From positions 2,108,001-2,172,000 of the forward strand of contig OY723284.1 of assembly GCA_963210315.1 (NCBI GenBank): a stretch of DNA of 64,000 nucleotides. Direction: 5' to 3'. Within the stretch, counting starts at the first letter, position 1, and each line of letters opens with the position of its first letter. Shown here piece after piece: positions 26,748 to 36,389 of this stretch. Source of the DNA: Rhynchopus euleeides. Lineage: Eukaryota > Euglenozoa > Diplonemea > Diplonemida > Diplonemidae. The notes beneath the pieces are model-generated. The model worked only from the letters and a program-made list of their open reading frames with translations. It did no database searches and was not told the origin of the DNA. The translations under genes were made by a program, and so were the position numbers.

Positions 26748-29060
26748 ATGAATATGCTATACGGGCTCGGCCGACAGATGCGCACGGCTGTGACAGCGCG
26801 GAATTCCACCCCATTGAGGGGGCCAATTGTCACGCAGCGTGGTGTCGTCGCAATCAAGGGCTCGAAGACCGGCCTCGTGGCGGCCTCGCAACCGGCACAC
26901 CGTGACATCGCGGCGATGAGGGAGCGCAAAGCGAAGGACCGGCTCATCGAAGGCGTGCCGTATGTCATGCGGATGCAGGGCCACAAAGCTCTTGCTGCAC
27001 ACATCAACAAACCGGAAGAGACTGGCGATCGCTTCTCCCTGCCGTGCAACACAGGTCCAACAGGCTCGGGGAAGACTGTGCTCCAACGTCAGAACATGCT
27101 GCAGGCGGCGCGCGACTTCGGGTTCTTGGCGGTGGAGATCGACTTCAACAGGATTCAGCCCCTTCTCGGGTTCGAGAAGGAAGCAAACTTCGCCCGGCTC
27201 CTTACCAATCGAATCTTGTGCTACCTGCCCAAGTACCGGGACCTGTCGTGGAATCGGTGTTTGCAAGAGATCGCGAAGGACTTTGAAGGGAAGGCCCCGT
27301 CTCCACTGAGTAGACTTTCGGAAGCAGTGCAGGTGTTGAAGGAGGCGCTGAACCACGAGGGCCCCGTGTTGCTCGCAATAGACGAGCTGGTCATGGCCCC
27401 CGGCAACGGAAGGCTGAATCTGTCTTTTCTCTGTCAGATGAGGGACGATTCGCTGCGCCGCCACATCGCCAACGACAGGGTCCTTCTTGCCGTGTCTGTG
27501 TCCGACCTCGTGGACCTGGGGACGTTAGCCACTGGTTCGAAACGCAATCTGGTGCACCAGCAGCTGCCACCCATCCTGCCGGTGTTGCTGGACTCGGAGC
27601 TGCAGGAATGCTTGCCGCTCTGGCTGCAGGTCTTGTTCAACAAGAAGAAGCGTAATGACGTGCATCCGGAGACTGTCAGAAACGCCGCAACACTGCTGGC
27701 CGAGAGCGGAGGTCACCCGCGACGGGTCAAAGCCCTCCTGCAGGAAGTGAAGGCGTTCAGTGACGAGGCGCTGGCCAAGGCGAAGGCCGTCGCGAAGGGG
27801 AAGAAACGGACCCCCAACAAGTCTGAGCTGCTGGGCTCGCAACTGCAGGCAGTGAAGTCCGAGAAGGAAAGGTGCCTGATGGCGATGGACTGTGAGCTCG
27901 ATCTTCGTAGTATGGGGAACAGACTTTTTTCTTTTGTGCACAAAGATGACAGTGCACTTGTGCTGCTGAAGTACCTGTTCACAACGGTGAACATGGACCG
28001 GGGGGTAGCACAGATTCTGCGGTCCGCAACCACGTACCACTACCAGTTGGTGCCGCATTACTCTGGTTACGTCGGGTACCTCCCGCTGCCTGCACTGCAG
28101 GAGTTCTGTAAGGAAATGCAGCATACGAACAGCAACAAGGAGGTGATGTCATACGTTAACCACGCGAAAGGTGTTGCGGACGCTAACCTTTCCGTCACCC
28201 GCGACATGAAGCAGAGGAGCACTGCCCTCGAGATGGGCATGTTCCACGCACTCTGCGGGGCGGTCCTTGCACAGGGGCGCCTCACAGAGGACATGTTTCG
28301 CCATCCACCAGAGGACCTGCCAGAGACACGTTGCACAGAGATCGAGTGGGCTAAAGACGTCGAGTTCTTCCCACACGCGGTGGAGGGCGGGACGAAGCTT
28401 CGCGTATGTGACGATGAGACGCTCCACCGCATCATGTCAGTCGGTGCGTTCAACGAGCAAGACGGTGAAAAAGTGAAATCGTTGACAGGACTCGCGTTTG
28501 TTCCGACGAACGAGGGGAAGACGTGCTGCGACTTCGTATTGGTGCTGCCGACACCCCCGTTTACCATGATGGGGGAGCGTGCGGGGCGTGTTGTGTTCGT
28601 TGTGCAGTGCAAGCACTGGGCGGAGGACGTGGCCAAGGATGATCTTCATGCTCTGGCATACTTCCGCTCCGGGCGGCACTGCTTCGAAGCGGACCACGTG
28701 TACCCGCAGAAGAAGGGAGCGGCCAAAAGGTATGCTCGCTCGTGGCTTTCTGTGACTCGAACCGCACGTGTCCTTCACAGCATCCCAAGTTCGTTTCCGA
28801 ACAAGTTCTGCAAGCTCGTCGAGCAAAACACGGACTCGGACACGAGCGTGGTGTTTGTGCTGGCGACGGTGCACGACATCATGCTGGCGGATGCGGGTCC
28901 GAGCGTATTCAAGGGGGCGAACCTTCCGGACGACGCGAAGTACAGGAGCACTGAGCTGCTGGAGGACGAGGGGTTGATGGACCTGCAGCACATGTGCGGC
29001 TGGTGCCCCACTGTGGGGTACGGTGCACTGCTGGCGGAGAAGGTGCGGGAGTTGTCTTGA
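26748..29060 (+). CDS. Crinkler/RHS-type P-loop NTPase with PD-(D/E)xK-like nuclease
   Basis: 770 residues from the ATG at 26748, no intron. Walker A GPTGSGKT near residue 103; a Walker B-like VLLAIDEL near 207; the rest of the N-terminal half fits a STAND/AAA-like NTPase. The C-terminal third has CDFVLVLP (Asp near 592), then VVFVVQCKHWAED (Q-x-K near 620), the pattern of a restriction-endonuclease-fold core. This NTPase plus nuclease pairing is the architecture described for Crinkler/RHS (CR) proteins of oomycetes, chytrids and trypanosome RHS families, thought to derive from selfish elements and used as effectors or in conflict. No signal or header domain is evident here. Role in this organism unknown. 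Confidence 0.65.
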   Translation: MNMLYGLGRQMRTAVTARNSTPLRGPIVTQRGVVAIKGSKTGLVAASQPAHRDIAAMRERKAKDRLIEGVPYVMRMQGHKALAAHINKPEETGDRFSLPCNTGPTGSGKTVLQRQNMLQAARDFGFLAVEIDFNRIQPLLGFEKEANFARLLTNRILCYLPKYRDLSWNRCLQEIAKDFEGKAPSPLSRLSEAVQVLKEALNHEGPVLLAIDELVMAPGNGRLNLSFLCQMRDDSLRRHIANDRVLLAVSVSDLVDLGTLATGSKRNLVHQQLPPILPVLLDSELQECLPLWLQVLFNKKKRNDVHPETVRNAATLLAESGGHPRRVKALLQEVKAFSDEALAKAKAVAKGKKRTPNKSELLGSQLQAVKSEKERCLMAMDCELDLRSMGNRLFSFVHKDDSALVLLKYLFTTVNMDRGVAQILRSATTYHYQLVPHYSGYVGYLPLPALQEFCKEMQHTNSNKEVMSYVNHAKGVADANLSVTRDMKQRSTALEMGMFHALCGAVLAQGRLTEDMFRHPPEDLPETRCTEIEWAKDVEFFPHAVEGGTKLRVCDDETLHRIMSVGAFNEQDGEKVKSLTGLAFVPTNEGKTCCDFVLVLPTPPFTMMGERAGRVVFVVQCKHWAEDVAKDDLHALAYFRSGRHCFEADHVYPQKKGAAKRYARSWLSVTRTARVLHSIPSSFPNKFCKLVEQNTDSDTSVVFVLATVHDIMLADAGPSVFKGANLPDDAKYRSTELLEDEGLMDLQHMCGWCPTVGYGALLAEKVRELS

Positions 29061-29939
29061 AGGCAGCATGACGTGACGGCTCGGTCGGTGTCTCGCACTC
29101 TCGGCGCGTCGTGATCGAACCTCAGCACCCCCAAGACAACAGGGAATATGCCTGATCAGGGACACCCAGGAATTACGCGGATGTATCAGGAATGCTACCA
29201 GGAATTTTAGCACCGATATTTGAAATCAGGAATTCCACACGTGACAAGAATCGATTCCTGATACGATGCCGATCGAACCGCAGCACACCCAAAACAAAGA
29301 AGCGTCTGAGCAACGTGCTCGCAAGAAGAAGGCACACATGCCCCTTTCGGGCGTCCCTCTCGGTCGCCTCATGCGTCGGGGTGTGGTCGTCGATGCAAAA
29401 ACAATATTCGTCAACTGATTGAGGATGTGGTATGAGGGTTCTCTCCAACAAGGATATCAAGGCGGCACTTTCAAAGTCCTGCCAAGCACAGCGCCACGTG
29501 GGTGTGTGCTTCTGATGTATGTTACATCATGTGAAGCCCTCCCAGCGCGTGTCAACATCTGTGCCACGCTCACACAAAACTATGACGAGGGGAATACAGG
29601 ATCCGAAACTACCTGCCTGGGTGGTGCCACGATCTCCCATGACAGGAAGCCTTGCCGCCACGCCAGAGTGCCGCAGAGTAAGAGAGGTGCCGCCAGCCAC
29701 CTTGAGGTTGCAGTGTGTCATCAGGCTGAAACCCGCCCCCTCTTCACCTCCCCTTGTTGGGTTGCTCCCATATCATTGCCTGCCTTGGGGCCTGACGGAC
29801 ATAGGGCTGCGGCAGGCACTTGAGCCTCACAAGCCACCGACCCAACCCCCGCCCCTTCCCCCCCCCCCCCCCCCCCCACCGCAGTATTTACACAACACCC
29901 CCTCCCCTCCCCCCCACCCCTACACACACGCCAAACCCA
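29061..29939. other. Intergenic, C-rich leader of GT90 paralog 3
   Basis: Contains several CAGGAATT repeats (about 29150-29240) and a run of 20 C (29858-29877). No gene supported. Confidence 0.5.
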
Positions 29940-31670
29940 ATGCGCCTCACACCCGCTGTCACCCTCGGGCTGCTCTCCAGCAGCACCCTGCTCCTGTTTG
30001 GCTGGAACCAGGCCGATGCCTCCCTCGGCGCCGGCGCCACCGCCAGATCTCTCTCCGCCCTGCTGCCGGGGTGGGCGCCGGCACCTGCCGCTCCCAACAA
30101 CCCATACACAGAAGCCCCTGGGCTGGGGGGGTCCGACCCGCACAACGCCTGGCTGGAGTCGTTGGAGGAGGTGGATCTGCTGAGTCACTTGCAGGCGGTG
30201 CGGGAGGCGGGGCTGCGGCGGTGGCACGACGAGCAGCTGCGTGACTATCTGGGGGGCATCCCCGACGCGCGGCAGCGCGCTGTCGTGGAGTACGTCTGCC
30301 TCAACACCACGCGGGGCGAGGAGAGGCAGATGTGCCACAAGCGGGGCGCACGCCTGGCGCACCGCATGCAGGGATACCGCAGGCTGAGCCTGCATGACGC
30401 AGACACGCTCCTCACCAACTACACCGCATTCAACCCTGCCCTCCGTGTGGTGGTGCGGCGTGGGGAGATCATACGGTGGCACCAGATCTCCCGGGGCGAC
30501 TCCCCTGATGTGACGAACTACATCAACGCTTTTATAGGCAAGCTGTTTGAAGGCGCATCCCGAGGCCTGCTCCGCGCAGGCCACACCTTCGACCTGGTTG
30601 TGGTGATGGGCGATGCCGGGATCTGCTCGCGTGACTCCGCAATCTCCCCGGCATCCGGGATCCCGAAGTACCCCGTGGTGAAGTACAGTGTTTCGAAGAG
30701 GGGGTGCCCCCACCACATCCCGCTCTCCTTCATCGAGGCCCTGCAGAGCCACCCACCGTCGGCAGGCGAGCTGCCTTGGGAGGAGCTGGACGACGAGGTG
30801 TTCTTCCGAGGGTTCATGCATACCAAGAAGGCGAGGGTGTACGCCTCGATCCTGTCTGCCTTGGGTATGGTGTCGCCCCGGCTCAACGCCTCCCTGCAGA
30901 TGGGGAAGGGTGAGGACGCGGCCTGCCGGCGCATCTTCGGCGAGGCGCAGGCGGAGGGGCTGCTGGAGGGGGTGGCGGAGGGGGCGGATGCGGCGTGCCG
31001 TGTCGGCGCCGTGTTCTCGCGGCCCACGCCGTGGGGGGAGTATCTCAGGAAGCGCTACCCGCTGCAGATCGACGGGGTGGGTGCGTCGCTGAAGATCCCG
31101 CACCTCATGAAGGGTTCCGGCGCGATGCTGGCGGCGACGCATGAGTTTGAGGAGAGCTATTTCCCGGACCTGATCCCCTTCGTGCACTACGTGCCTGTGT
31201 CGCAGCATGTGGTGCACATGAGGCGCAACCTGACAGCGACCCTCCGGTGGCTGGATGCGAACCCCGACGCGGCGCAGAGCATCGCGGAGGAGTCGACGCG
31301 GTGGGCGCTGCGGCACAAGACAGAGCTGACAGACTTCCGCGAGTGGAAGATGTTCTTCGAGCTGCTGAACGACGCTCTGGCGGTGGATGATGGCCAAGGG
31401 GGTGGCAGCGGTGAGGCGCGTGGGTGGGACGGCGTGGTGGGGCCGCGCCTGCCGGGCCTGCGCTGTTCGGGGGAGCTGGCGGATGTGGATGCGTCGGTGC
31501 ATATGAGTGTGCCCAACAGGCGGAGCGCGCGTGGGTCGTTCGACGGGCTGACGCTGCGCAACATCGCGGCACGGCACTGCGGCGGACAAGGGTTGCGTGA
31601 CGAGCTGCTCGACGAGGCAGTGCACCCCAACGTGCTGCAGGCCTTGCTCCGGAGGGCGGAGGGTGGCTGA
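29940..31670 (+). CDS. GT90 (CAP10-like) glycosyltransferase paralog 3
   Basis: 576 residues from the ATG at 29940, with a signal sequence (AVTLGLLSSSTLLLFGW). The CAP10 block near residues 373-450 is YPLQIDGVGASLKIPHLMKG, FEESYFPDLIPFVHYVPV and IAEESTRWALRHKTELTD. EERQMCHKRGARLAHRM and YPVVKYSVSKRGCPHHIPLS match the other two. Unlike them it lacks a C-terminal hydrophobic helix, so it may be a soluble lumenal enzyme or be held only by an uncleaved signal anchor. It is separated from the paralog pair by the Crinkler/RHS-type gene, which may have inserted into an original tandem array. Confidence 0.82.
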   Translation: MRLTPAVTLGLLSSSTLLLFGWNQADASLGAGATARSLSALLPGWAPAPAAPNNPYTEAPGLGGSDPHNAWLESLEEVDLLSHLQAVREAGLRRWHDEQLRDYLGGIPDARQRAVVEYVCLNTTRGEERQMCHKRGARLAHRMQGYRRLSLHDADTLLTNYTAFNPALRVVVRRGEIIRWHQISRGDSPDVTNYINAFIGKLFEGASRGLLRAGHTFDLVVVMGDAGICSRDSAISPASGIPKYPVVKYSVSKRGCPHHIPLSFIEALQSHPPSAGELPWEELDDEVFFRGFMHTKKARVYASILSALGMVSPRLNASLQMGKGEDAACRRIFGEAQAEGLLEGVAEGADAACRVGAVFSRPTPWGEYLRKRYPLQIDGVGASLKIPHLMKGSGAMLAATHEFEESYFPDLIPFVHYVPVSQHVVHMRRNLTATLRWLDANPDAAQSIAEESTRWALRHKTELTDFREWKMFFELLNDALAVDDGQGGGSGEARGWDGVVGPRLPGLRCSGELADVDASVHMSVPNRRSARGSFDGLTLRNIAARHCGGQGLRDELLDEAVHPNVLQALLRRAEGG

Positions 31671-32265
31671 GGGTGTGCACGTCTGTATCTGTTCTGGAGT
31701 GGTGTGGAGGGGTACCGAGCACCATGCTGCTGATGTGTCTCCAGTGTTCTCACGTGGGGATCTAATTCCGAGGCGGCAGTGCGCACGGGCACTGTTCGAT
31801 TTGGAGGTTTTGGGCGTGTTCCATCTTACCCTGTGTTGCCGTGTTGCTGTTTGCATGTGCCACACACATGCAAAAGCGCCTCTTCCCTGAACGCATCACA
31901 CGCATGTTAACTAACGGGCACCTGGCAGAGCATAAGCAGGTGCCAATCTGCCAAGGCCTTGTTTCTAGTTTCAACCCGCTGCCTGGTGGAGCACTCTGTA
32001 GATCTATACAATCATACTGCCTGCATATGGGTGGCAGTGGGCTATAGTAAGCTTCGCCTGCCCTTGCCCCACGTTGCGTGGTGGGGTCTAGCCTGTGCTG
32101 CACTTGCGCTGGTTGCGTCGAATTATGCACCACGGATGCGACGCACCCCCCCTTCCTCATTTGTTGCAAAGCGCCAGAGTTTGACGCACAGTGTCACACA
32201 GATGGAAGGCCTTATTACCTCCCGCTACCCACATCCCCACAGGCAGCGAGAAACACACACGCACG
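31671..32265. other. Intergenic, no gene seen
   Basis: No supported ORF. The final 60 bases include CCACAG before the dehydrogenase leader, a possible splice acceptor. Confidence 0.45.
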
Positions 32266-33677
32266 ATGCAGCGCCTCGCAACCAGCGCCGTGCGGCGGCA
32301 GGGGGCCCGCGCCTTCGGGCTGCAGGGCATGGACTTCCTGCTGAACCCGACTGAGGAGCACGCGCAGCTGCGTGACATGGTGGCGCGTTTCGCGAAGGAG
32401 AAGGTGGACCCCCAGGCACGTGCGGCTGACGTGTCGGGTGACTTCAACGTGGACCTGTTCCGCGAGCTGAGCCAGCTGGGCGTCAACGGTGTGACCATCC
32501 CTGCGGAGTACGGCGGTGTGGGCATGGACGCCACGGCGGCGGTGATTGTGCACCACGAGCTGTGCAAGTACGACGCTGGGTTCACCCTGGCGTACCTCGC
32601 GCACGCGATGTATGTACATGTGCTGTAGCGGGTGGGGTGAAAGTGGGACTGCTGTCGTAGTGTTTGCGCGTTCTTCGTATCACAACACCGTGGCGCTTGC
32701 ATGCCCGCCCACCACACTACACCCACACACAGGCTCTTCGTCAACAACTTCTTCCACGCCGCCAACGAGAAGCAGCGTGAGAAGTACCTCGAGAAGGTGA
32801 TCTCCGGGGAGTGGATCGGCTCCATGGGCATGAGCGAGCCCTCCGCCGGGACCGATGTGCTGGGCATGTCCAGCACCGCCGTGCGCCAGGGGGACTACTA
32901 CGTGCTGAACGGCGGGAAGACGTGGATCACCAACGCCACGCACTCCGACGTGTTCATCGTCTATGCCAAGGTGGACGGCGCTGTCACGGCGTTCCTGCTG
33001 GAGCGCGGCATGGAGGGCTTCACCAACGGCCCCAAGATCGACAAGTGCGGGATGCGCGGGTCGACGATGTGCGAGCTGCAGTTCATCGACGTGAAGGTGC
33101 CTGTGGAGAACCGCCTGGGCGAGGAGGGCGGCGGTGTGATGTGCATGATGCGCAACCTGGAGATTGAGCGCCTGACCCTGGCTGCCATGTCCGTCGGCAT
33201 TGCGGAGCGGTGCTGCGAGGTCATGTTCGAGTGGTCCCGTGACCGCAAGGCCTTCGGCAAGCCCATCGGCCAGTTCGGCCAGATCCAGAAGTACGTCACC
33301 GAGTCCTTCGCGCAGACGGAGGCCGCGAAGGCACTGACGTACGCTGTGGCACGGTCTGTGAACCCCAACAGCCAGAACCGCCTGGGCACTGACGCCGCGA
33401 AGCTCTTCGCGACGCCGGTCGGCAAGAACGTGGCGGATGCGTCCATCCAGGTGCTGGGCGGCATGGGCTACTCGCGCGACATGCCTGTGGAGCGCCTGTG
33501 GCGTGACGCGAAGCTGCTGGAGGTATGGCACGGCAACGCCACCGCACCTTGGTGCCCTTTAGCCATGCTGTCAACACACCACCACCCACCCCCACCCGCC
33601 CCCCTCCGCAGATCGGTGGCGGCACGCTCGAGTCGCACCACAAGAACATCATGAAGGACCTGTCGAAGATGGCGTAA
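32266..33677 (+). CDS. Acyl-CoA dehydrogenase, isovaleryl-CoA dehydrogenase-like, three exons
   Basis: Exons 32266-32609, 32733-33522 and 33612-33677 give 399 residues. The first 20 residues are Arg/Ala-rich (MQRLATSAVRRQGARAF), a mitochondrial presequence. ACAD signatures: GVTIPAEYGGVGMDATAAV, SMGMSEPSAGTDVLGM (FAD/substrate loop), KTWITNATHSDVFIVYAK, GMRGSTMCELQFIDVKVP. The base Glu is in EIERLTLAAM, the position used by isovaleryl-CoA dehydrogenase, while the usual Glu of YEGT is replaced (EIGGGT, compare EIGAGT in that enzyme). It oxidises branched short acyl-CoA in leucine breakdown and passes electrons to ETF. The third exon supplies KLLEIGGGTLESHHK, confirming the splice. Substrate choice is an inference from two residues. 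Confidence 0.85.
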
Positions 33678-34673
33678 GCACTGGTGCAGTGCTCACCACC
33701 CCCACCCCTGTGCACCCGGGGGGGGTTATCCCAGTTCCACGTCGTGCCGCAACGAGGGGTGCGTGTCCTTTGTGTCCTTTGTGGCCTTTGAGGGCCATTT
33801 TTTTCCGCATGTTACGACCCCTATCCCAGACCCCCTATTCCCCCTTTCCTCCTGAACCTGAAGTCTCTCAAGCATGGAGTGCCTAGCGAGCAACAGGCCT
33901 CCATCGGCGCGTGTGTCTGTGGCTGTGTTGTGTGTGTGCCAGCAGCCCATCGCATCAAGAGCACGTACTCTGATGCCATGGCCCTGCTGCATCGGGGTGG
34001 GTGTTCTGGACAGGGGGAAGGAGAGTGACCTGCATGCGTGTGTGTGTTTTTTATCCCAGTTTTCTTGAGTGGCCAGCCTTTGCACGGGCAAAGCATATCC
34101 CGCTGGTCTGTGAGGGCCCGCGTGTCAGGGGTGGTCTGTTGCCAAGGGTGTGGGGTTTGCGCAGCTTGCGGTGCCCAGCCATGGCCTGACACTCTGGCGG
34201 AGCAGCATGACACACACACAGTGGGTGAGGACGGCGATCTGTGGCGGGCGTACCCACTCAAAATTCTGGCATCGCGCACGTCACGACGAAAATTGATTCT
34301 TATGCAGGCATGATCACCTTCTGGCGGCAACTAGGCATAGATGTCTTCTCGTCTGACATCCACTGCCGTTGTGTCCTGTGTGTGGGTGCGGCTACCCCGC
34401 GTGGTGTTTATGTTGCCGGGATGCCAGCCTCTTGTCCCAGCCCCTGGCAATCAGCACAAATCAAGGCAAGCCTGGCGGGGAAGCTTGAATGAGACGTCCA
34501 GTTTGGCCCCACGCCCCCACACCACCACCATGCCTCTGCACTTGCACCCCCATGCTGCGGGACTGGTTCCCCTTTGTGTGGTCAGGCCAAGGAGGGGGGG
34601 AGGCGGGGTTGCTTTGTGCACACAGGCCTGCTTCCCTCCACCACCACTGCCAGGTTCGGTAGACACCGTCGTC
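33678..34673. other. Intergenic, no gene seen
   Basis: About 1 kb without a supported ORF. It ends in CTGCCAG shortly before the TRAF-type gene. Confidence 0.45.
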
Positions 34674-36056
34674 ATGGGTCACGCAGAGGAGCTGTTCGTC
34701 GACCCTGGCGCTGTCTCAGCGAAGCTGCGGTGTCCCATCTGCCTGATGGTGCAGGAGGACGCGGTGTTCCACCTCCAGTGCCAGAACGGCTTCTGCAAGG
34801 GGTGTCTCAGCCGTGTGGCGTCCTGCCCCTGCTGCAGGCGTCCGCTGCAGGCGGATGTCTTCAGCGACATCACGCGGCGTGAGCTGGTGCTGGAGCTCGA
34901 CGTGCGTTGCCCCTTCGCCCAAGCCACGGAGGCTGGGGACGCGCCGTCTGTGTCCGCCTCTGACTCCGTGGCGTCGTGTGCGCCATGCGAGTGGCGTGGG
35001 CGGCTGGACCAGCTTGCGGGGCACCTGGAGCAGTGCCGTGCAGAGCGTGCCGGGACGCGCTGCCAGCACTGTGGTGTCTCCGTCGCACAGAAGGCTCTTG
35101 CCCGGCACGAGCGGCGGTGTGCGAAGGTCAAGCTCGAGTGTGCGCTCTGCGGCGTGCGTGTGCCCTCGCGTGACCTGCCCTCTCATGTTGCGTCCTGCCC
35201 TGCACTGCGCGTCGCCTGCCCACACGCATGCGGCGCGACACAGTGTGTCGCCGAGCTCGGGGGCCATCTCAAGACCTGCCCCAACGCACCGGTGCGCTGC
35301 TCATACCATATGTACGGCTGCCATGCCGTGCTGCCGGCAGCGGAGATGGTGCGGCACATCCCCACCTGCAGCGCCGCCCTGCACCACCCGCTGTTCCGGC
35401 GCTGCAAGGTCCTCGAGGCGACGGTGCTGGACCTGCACTCGAAGCTGCTGCTGGAGGCTTCGGAGACAGCCCTTGGGTGCGGGCTGGAGGAGAGCCGCCT
35501 CGCCATCGAATCCGCCACCCAGCTGGACATGACCATGCCGCTGGACGCCGCCCCCCGTGGCAGCGACACCGGCAGCGACAGCGACAGCGCCGGCAACTGC
35601 CCCCCCTCGCACCCGCCCCTCCCCAGCAGCAGCACACCCCGTGCCAGGAGGTCCCGCAGCCTGCCCGCATCCACCACGCCAGGCAGGCTTGTGTGGCGTA
35701 TCCGCAACTTTGCCCACAGGGCTGAGCGCTACATCGAGTCGGCGTCCTTCCCCGATGCGGCAGGCGACATGTGGACCTGCCGCCTGTACCCAACCGGCGA
35801 CGGCAACACGCATGGGTTCATCACATTCGGTGCCTACAAGACGACCGACACGCGCAGCAAGTACTCTGTCGAGATCCTGAACCCCAACCCTGCCCACAGC
35901 ATCGTCCGCTCCATCGCCCCGACAGAGTCGCGTTGGCGCACTGCGGGGTGGGGCTGGCGCCGCCTCATCCGTCGCGAGCGTGTGGTCAAAGGTTTCCTCG
36001 ACACCGCAGGCACGCTCGTCATCGCAGTGCAGGTGACTGCCGCGCACGAGTTGTGA
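34674..36056 (+). CDS. TRAF-type RING / zinc finger / MATH domain protein
   Basis: 460 residues from the ATG at 34674, no intron. A RING finger lies at residues 20-60 (CPICLMVQEDAVFHLQCQNG, FCKGCLSRVASCPCC). TRAF-type zinc fingers follow to about 235, as Cys/His pairs spaced through CQHCGVSVAQKALARHERRC, CALCGVRV, HVASC, CPHACG, HLKTC. A short helical region and a Ser/Pro-rich linker lead to a MATH/TRAF-C-like domain at 340-455 (LVWRIRNFAHR, MWTCRLYPTGDGN, HGFITFGAYKTTD, YSVEIL). This order is that of TRAF proteins, E3 ubiquitin ligase scaffolds. Substrates unknown. The last part of the MATH domain is Arg-rich and less typical. Confidence 0.82.
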   Translation: MGHAEELFVDPGAVSAKLRCPICLMVQEDAVFHLQCQNGFCKGCLSRVASCPCCRRPLQADVFSDITRRELVLELDVRCPFAQATEAGDAPSVSASDSVASCAPCEWRGRLDQLAGHLEQCRAERAGTRCQHCGVSVAQKALARHERRCAKVKLECALCGVRVPSRDLPSHVASCPALRVACPHACGATQCVAELGGHLKTCPNAPVRCSYHMYGCHAVLPAAEMVRHIPTCSAALHHPLFRRCKVLEATVLDLHSKLLLEASETALGCGLEESRLAIESATQLDMTMPLDAAPRGSDTGSDSDSAGNCPPSHPPLPSSSTPRARRSRSLPASTTPGRLVWRIRNFAHRAERYIESASFPDAAGDMWTCRLYPTGDGNTHGFITFGAYKTTDTRSKYSVEILNPNPAHSIVRSIAPTESRWRTAGWGWRRLIRRERVVKGFLDTAGTLVIAVQVTAAHEL

Positions 36057-36389
36057 CCTGCCTGCAGATTCTCAGCATCTCTTGTCCTTTTGGTTCGGCC
36101 TTGGCGGCCTTAGCCGCCCCCTCTCGCTGCCGTCTCCACCGGCATGCAGGCACGCAGCCCAGATGCCTTCTCTTCTGATGTTCTCATGTGCGCCGAGTCA
36201 GCTTGCTTTGGTGTGCGCTCGGCGCATGCGTGTGGCGACGACGAAGACAGCACTCCCTACCCCAGCCCTGACGCTTGCATCCACGTCTGCTCCAGCAACA
36301 CTCACACGCGACACTTCCTCGAAAAATGTGATACCCTTCCTCCACCACCACCCCCTGCAGGTCTATAGTCGCGGAACACACACAGCAAG
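36057..36389. other. Short intergenic region, no gene seen
   Basis: 333 bp between the TRAF-type gene and the Met/Gly-rich gene, ending in a CACACACAG-type leader. Nothing else recognised. Confidence 0.5.

Noticed and set aside
29721..31865. Minus-strand ORF of 714 codons opposite GT90 paralog 3
   Set aside because: Antisense shadow with low-complexity composition; no motifs.
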